NCBI GenBank assembly: GCA_030042575.1
Contig: JASHZK010000391.1
Span: forward strand, 1 to 8,953
Reading direction: 5' to 3'
Length of the DNA stretch: 8,953 nucleotides
Source of the DNA: Acidimicrobiales bacterium
GTDB taxonomy: Bacteria > Actinomycetota > Acidimicrobiia > Acidimicrobiales > UBA8190
Of the stretch, positions 6,748 to 8,953 are shown piece by piece (within the stretch, counting starts at the first letter, position 1; each line of letters begins with the position of its first letter). The translations under genes and the position numbers were made by a program. The notes under the pieces are model-generated. The model was not told the DNA's origin. It ran no database searches and worked only from the letters and a program-made list of their open reading frames with translations.

Positions 6748-7487
6748 AGGGGGTGATCCTCGCCGGTGGAACCGGTACCCGTCTGCACCCTCTCACCCGT
6801 ATCACCAACAAACACCTGCTGCCCATCTACGACCGGCCCATGATCAGCTATGCCATCGAAGCGTTGGTCTCGGCCGGCATCAACGAGATGATGCTGGTGA
6901 CCGGCGGCACCCATGCCGGCGAATTCCTCCGCCTGCTGGGCAGTGGGCACGACCACGGTATCGACAGGCTCTCCTACGGGTACCAGGACCGCCCGGGCGG
7001 GATCGCCGAGGCGCTCGGGCTGGCCGAACACTTCATCGGCGACGAGCCGGTGCTGGTCATGTTGGCCGACAACATCGTCGAGCACACGTTCCGGCCCACC
7101 GTGGAGCGCTTCGCCCACCAGGGCCAAGGGGCCAGGATCCTCCTCAGCCAGGAGTCCGACCCTGTCCACCTCCGCCATCTGGGGGTTCCCGAATTCGACG
7201 ACCAGCAGCGCATCCGCCGCATCCACGAGAAGCCCGACGACCCCCCCAGCCAATACGCGGTAACGGGGATCTACTGCTACTCGCCCGACGTCTTCGAGGT
7301 GATCGGCGCCCTGGTGCCCTCTGGGCGCGGGGAACTCGAGATCACCGATGTGAACAATTACTACGTGGAGCGGGGCGCCATGGAGTACGACGTGCTCCAG
7401 GGGTTCTGGGGCGACGCCGGTGAGTCGATCGACGCCTACTACGTCGTCAACGATTTCGTCCGCCAGCACGGCGCCAACAAGGGCTGA
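6744..7487 (+). CDS. rfbA: Short-form glucose-1-phosphate thymidylyltransferase-like sugar nucleotidyltransferase
   Basis: A 247-residue nucleotidyltransferase expected to make dTDP-glucose (or a related NDP-sugar) from dTTP and a sugar 1-phosphate, the entry step to dTDP-rhamnose and other deoxysugars. Seen: the signature LAGGTGTRLHPLT (6-18) with Arg13; Lys23 in NKHLLPIYDRPMI; QDRPGGIAEA (81-90), which recognises base and sugar; the metal-binding Asp109 in MLADN; HEKP (161-164) with Lys163; YAVTGIYCYS (171-180); GELEITDVNNYY (196-207); and FWGDAGESIDAYY (221-233) with Asp224. Classical RmlA is about 290 residues; this one ends soon after the second metal-binding region and lacks the C-terminal helical extension that carries the allosteric site, as in the short family members of actinobacteria and archaea. 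ATG overlaps the ligase stop as ATGA, so translation is probably coupled; upstream purines (GGACGGA) are a weak ribosome site. No other rml gene is in view, so the exact sugar is uncertain. Confidence 0.88.
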   Translation: MKGVILAGGTGTRLHPLTRITNKHLLPIYDRPMISYAIEALVSAGINEMMLVTGGTHAGEFLRLLGSGHDHGIDRLSYGYQDRPGGIAEALGLAEHFIGDEPVLVMLADNIVEHTFRPTVERFAHQGQGARILLSQESDPVHLRHLGVPEFDDQQRIRRIHEKPDDPPSQYAVTGIYCYSPDVFEVIGALVPSGRGELEITDVNNYYVERGAMEYDVLQGFWGDAGESIDAYYVVNDFVRQHGANKG

Positions 7488-7495
7488 GCGAGGCG

Positions 7496-7527
7496 GGCGC
7501 CGGCGCCGGCGCCGGCGCCGGCGCCGG
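7496..7527. repeat. Hexanucleotide array GGCGCC x5 plus GG
   Basis: Five perfect tandem GGCGCC units followed by a partial GG, beginning 8 bp after the nucleotidyltransferase stop. Each unit is its own reverse complement, so the array can fold on itself into a GC-only hairpin of up to about 14 bp on either strand. Lying between convergent genes, it may act as a strong bidirectional terminator or pause. Such arrays also expand and contract by slippage. Confidence 0.85.
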
Positions 7528-7530
7528 TAC

Positions 7531-7574
7531 GGTGGCGGTGGCGGTGGCGGTGGCGGTGGCGGTGGCGGTGGCGG
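7531..7574. repeat. Hexanucleotide array GGTGGC x7 plus GG, G-quadruplex-capable on the plus strand
   Basis: Seven perfect tandem GGTGGC units (7531-7572) then GG, separated from the GGCGCC array by the three bases TAC. The plus strand reads as GG runs divided by single bases, matching a two-layer G-quadruplex pattern with one-base loops many times over. The minus strand is a GCCACC array. It ends 14 bp before the ftsX stop codon, so the array is non-coding in the real gene frames; the long Gly- or Arg-runs it gives in other frames are not genes. Confidence 0.88.
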
Positions 7575-7588
7575 CCGGGAGCTGGCCC

Positions 7589-8470
7589 TCAGGTGTCCAA
7601 GAAGCGGCGGACGGCGAAGGCCGACCCCAAGGTCCCCACCACCAGGCCCACCATCACCACCACGACGTTCGTGACCAGCACCTGGGACCCGGGCATGCGC
7701 ATCTGGTAGAGCACGCTGTTGGGACTCCCGGCCGCGAAGTGGTCGAGGAGGAAGTGCAGCAGGACCACCGTTCCGGCCGCCACCAAGGCGCCCAGCACAC
7801 CTTGTACCAGCCCTTCGCACATGAAGGGGACGCGGATGAACCAGTTGGTCGCCCCCACCACTTTCATCACGGCCACTTCTCTGCGTCGGGCGAAGATGGC
7901 CAGGCGGATGGTGTTCAAGATGAGCACCGAGGCCGAGAGCAGCAAGATGAGGGCGACGGCGATGAACACCCATTGGAGAATGTGGACGACCTGTTCCATG
8001 TTCCTCACGGCCTGACTGAGGTAGGACACCGCCTGCACTCCCGGCCGGCCACGGAACTCGACGTAGATGGCCTGGGCCTGGTCGGGGTTCTGCAGGACGC
8101 AGCGCAGGGACGAGGGCATGGTGGCCACGGTCAAGGCCTGCGACTCGTCGGGGGGCAGGAGCTGGCGGGCCTCGTCGTAGTCGTACTGCTGGCTGCGATA
8201 CAGGCAGCTCTTCACATAGGGAAGAGCGGTCAGCTGCTGATTCAGAGACGTCTTCTGGTTCGAAGTGATCCCGGCGTCGAGGAACACGAGCACGTTGACG
8301 CCGTGCTCCCATTTCATGGTGGCGTGGGCCACTCCCTGCCTCAGGAGCAGAGCGGCACCTGCCAACGACAGGGAGACCGCCACGGTCAGGACCGCAGCGA
8401 TCGTCATGAGCCGGTTGCGCCACAGGTTCGACGCCGTCTCCCGGGCTACGTAGTCGACGGAAACTGCCAA
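7589..8470 (-). CDS. ftsX: Cell-division membrane protein FtsX
   Basis: The permease-like partner of FtsE; together they form a type VII ABC-type complex at the septum that activates peptidoglycan hydrolases (RipC in mycobacteria) instead of transporting a solute. Seen: 293 residues with a short cytoplasmic N-terminus, TM1 about 21-43, an extracellular domain about 44-162, TM2 about 164-188, a cytoplasmic loop with RREVAVMKVVGAT (196-208), TM3 about 220-243 and TM4 about 264-285. Length and topology are normal for the family. The start is TTG at 8470, the only usable start codon after the in-frame ftsE stop that keeps the conserved ARETASNLWRNR lead-in; GAGGGAG lies 7 nt upstream. The gap to ftsE is 18 bp, so they are one operon. 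The extracellular domain has two cysteines, Cys89 and Cys124. Downstream is a convergent gene, not the smpB or peptidase gene often found after ftsX in actinobacteria. Confidence 0.95.
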   Translation of the reverse strand: MAVSVDYVARETASNLWRNRLMTIAAVLTVAVSLSLAGAALLLRQGVAHATMKWEHGVNVLVFLDAGITSNQKTSLNQQLTALPYVKSCLYRSQQYDYDEARQLLPPDESQALTVATMPSSLRCVLQNPDQAQAIYVEFRGRPGVQAVSYLSQAVRNMEQVVHILQWVFIAVALILLLSASVLILNTIRLAIFARRREVAVMKVVGATNWFIRVPFMCEGLVQGVLGALVAAGTVVLLHFLLDHFAAGSPNSVLYQMRMPGSQVLVTNVVVVMVGLVVGTLGSAFAVRRFLDT

Positions 8471-8477
8471 AACCTCA

Positions 8478-8484
8478 CTCCCTC
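8478..8484 (-). promoter_or_regulatory. Shine-Dalgarno site (GAGGGAG) supporting the TTG start of ftsX
   Basis: On the minus strand GAGGGAG ends 7 nt before the TTG at 8470 and lies wholly in the 18-bp gap after the ftsE stop. This spacing is near the optimum and supports the rare start codon. A GTG inside this region is out of frame with ftsX. Confidence 0.6.
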
Positions 8485-8488
8485 GCCC

Positions 8489-8953
8489 TCAAGTCCCGTA
8501 GCCATACACGCCGCGTTCCTGGTCGCGCACCAGGGAGCCGTGATCGAGCTCGATGACCCGACGGCGCATCTGGTCGACGATGCTGGCATCGTGGGTGGCG
8601 ACGACGACCGTCGTCCCTGTGCGGTTGATCCGGTCCAGCAAGCGCATGATCCCCTGGCTGGTAGCCGGATCCAGGTTCCCGGTGGGCTCGTCGGCCAAGA
8701 GGATGAGCGGTCGGTTGACGAATGCCCTGGCCACAGCCACTCGCTGCTGCTCGCCACCCGACAGCTCGCTGGGCAAGTTGTCCCGCTTGCGGGCCAGACC
8801 CACCAGCTCGAGTACCTGTGGTACCTGCGAGACGATGACGTGCTTGGGCCGGCCGATGACCTCCAAAGCGAAAGCCACGTTCTCGAACACCGACTTGTTG
8901 GGCAGAAGGCGGAAATCCTGAAACACGCATCCGATGTTCCGGCGCAGGTAGGG
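8489..8953 (-). CDS. ftsE: Cell-division ATP-binding protein FtsE, N-terminus cut by window edge
   Basis: The ATPase of the FtsEX complex; ATP binding and hydrolysis drive FtsX to switch on septal cell-wall hydrolases. Seen: 154 residues ending in a TGA at 8491-8489 and open at the right edge. Visible parts in order are [17 protein letters not shown] with the Q-loop Gln, [14 protein letters not shown], the ABC signature [14 protein letters not shown], Walker [14 protein letters not shown], and the H-loop VVATHD. FtsE is usually about 229 residues, so about 75, including the Walker A loop, lie beyond the window. A GTG at 8926 within this frame is internal (Val of CVFQD), not a start. FtsE and ftsX share one reading frame, separated by one stop and six codons. 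Confidence 0.96.
   Translation of the reverse strand, partial: PYLRRNIGCVFQDFRLLPNKSVFENVAFALEVIGRPKHVIVSQVPQVLELVGLARKRDNLPSELSGGEQQRVAVARAFVNRPLILLADEPTGNLDPATSQGIMRLLDRINRTGTTVVVATHDASIVDQMRRRVIELDHGSLVRDQERGVYGYGT

Noticed and set aside
7496..7574. CRISPR array
   Set aside because: The units are 6 bp, perfectly tandem and without spacers; this is a simple-sequence repeat.
6666..8423. A 585-codon open frame on the minus strand spanning the repeats, with a Pro-run and an Arg-run
   Set aside because: It crosses antisense to the nucleotidyltransferase and an out-of-frame part of ftsX; the homopolymer runs are translations of the hexanucleotide arrays.
1..8953. tRNA, rRNA, insertion sequence, phage, toxin-antitoxin or defence genes
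   Set aside because: No tRNA-like cloverleaf, transposase motif, terminal inverted repeats or defence domain was seen by eye; all sizeable coding space is taken by the seven genes listed.

Overview
The window is GC-rich, densely coding bacterial DNA of actinobacterial type. Two markers point to Actinomycetota. One is a fused acyltransferase/E1 2-oxoglutarate dehydrogenase (Kgd/OdhA type). The other is an FtsE-FtsX pair with GTG/TTG start usage and TANNNT -10 motifs lying a few bases upstream of start codons, which suggests leaderless mRNAs. The lipid-degradation genes and an Acidimicrobiia- or Mycobacteriales-like gene style fit, but the sequence alone does not settle the class.

Layout, left to right. 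(1) Positions 1-2957, minus strand: kgd, cut by the left edge at its C-terminus. (2) Positions 3059-3814, plus: a small alpha/beta hydrolase, divergent from kgd. (3) Positions 3815-3900: a convergent gap holding two hairpins and a 14-bp palindrome. (4) Positions 3901-5070, minus: an acyl-CoA dehydrogenase. (5) Positions 5095-6747, plus: a fatty-acid/steroid-type acyl-CoA ligase whose start lies only 24 bp from that of the dehydrogenase. The gap contains one symmetric ANNNTANNNT element able to serve as -10 in both directions. (6) Positions 6744-7487, plus: a short-form glucose-1-phosphate thymidylyltransferase-like nucleotidyltransferase, overlapping the ligase by 4 bp (ATGA). (7) Positions 7488-7588: a convergent gap filled by two adjacent hexanucleotide arrays, GGCGCC x5 and GGTGGC x7. 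(8) Positions 7589-8470 and 8489-8953, minus: ftsX and the 3' two-thirds of ftsE, with ftsE cut by the right edge.

Functionally, kgd feeds the TCA cycle at 2-oxoglutarate. The ligase/dehydrogenase pair would activate an acyl substrate to its CoA thioester and begin beta-oxidation, with co-expression enforced by a shared bidirectional promoter. FtsEX is the membrane ABC-type complex that controls septal peptidoglycan hydrolysis. The nucleotidyltransferase belongs to nucleotide-sugar (dTDP-hexose) supply but is translationally tied to the ligase.

I did not find a convincing undescribed defence, mobile or biosynthetic system. All seven genes belong to recognisable families. The points worth a second look are the bidirectional -10, the hexanucleotide/G-quadruplex-capable arrays between convergent genes, the relocated catalytic glutamate of the dehydrogenase, and the odd ligase-nucleotidyltransferase coupling.
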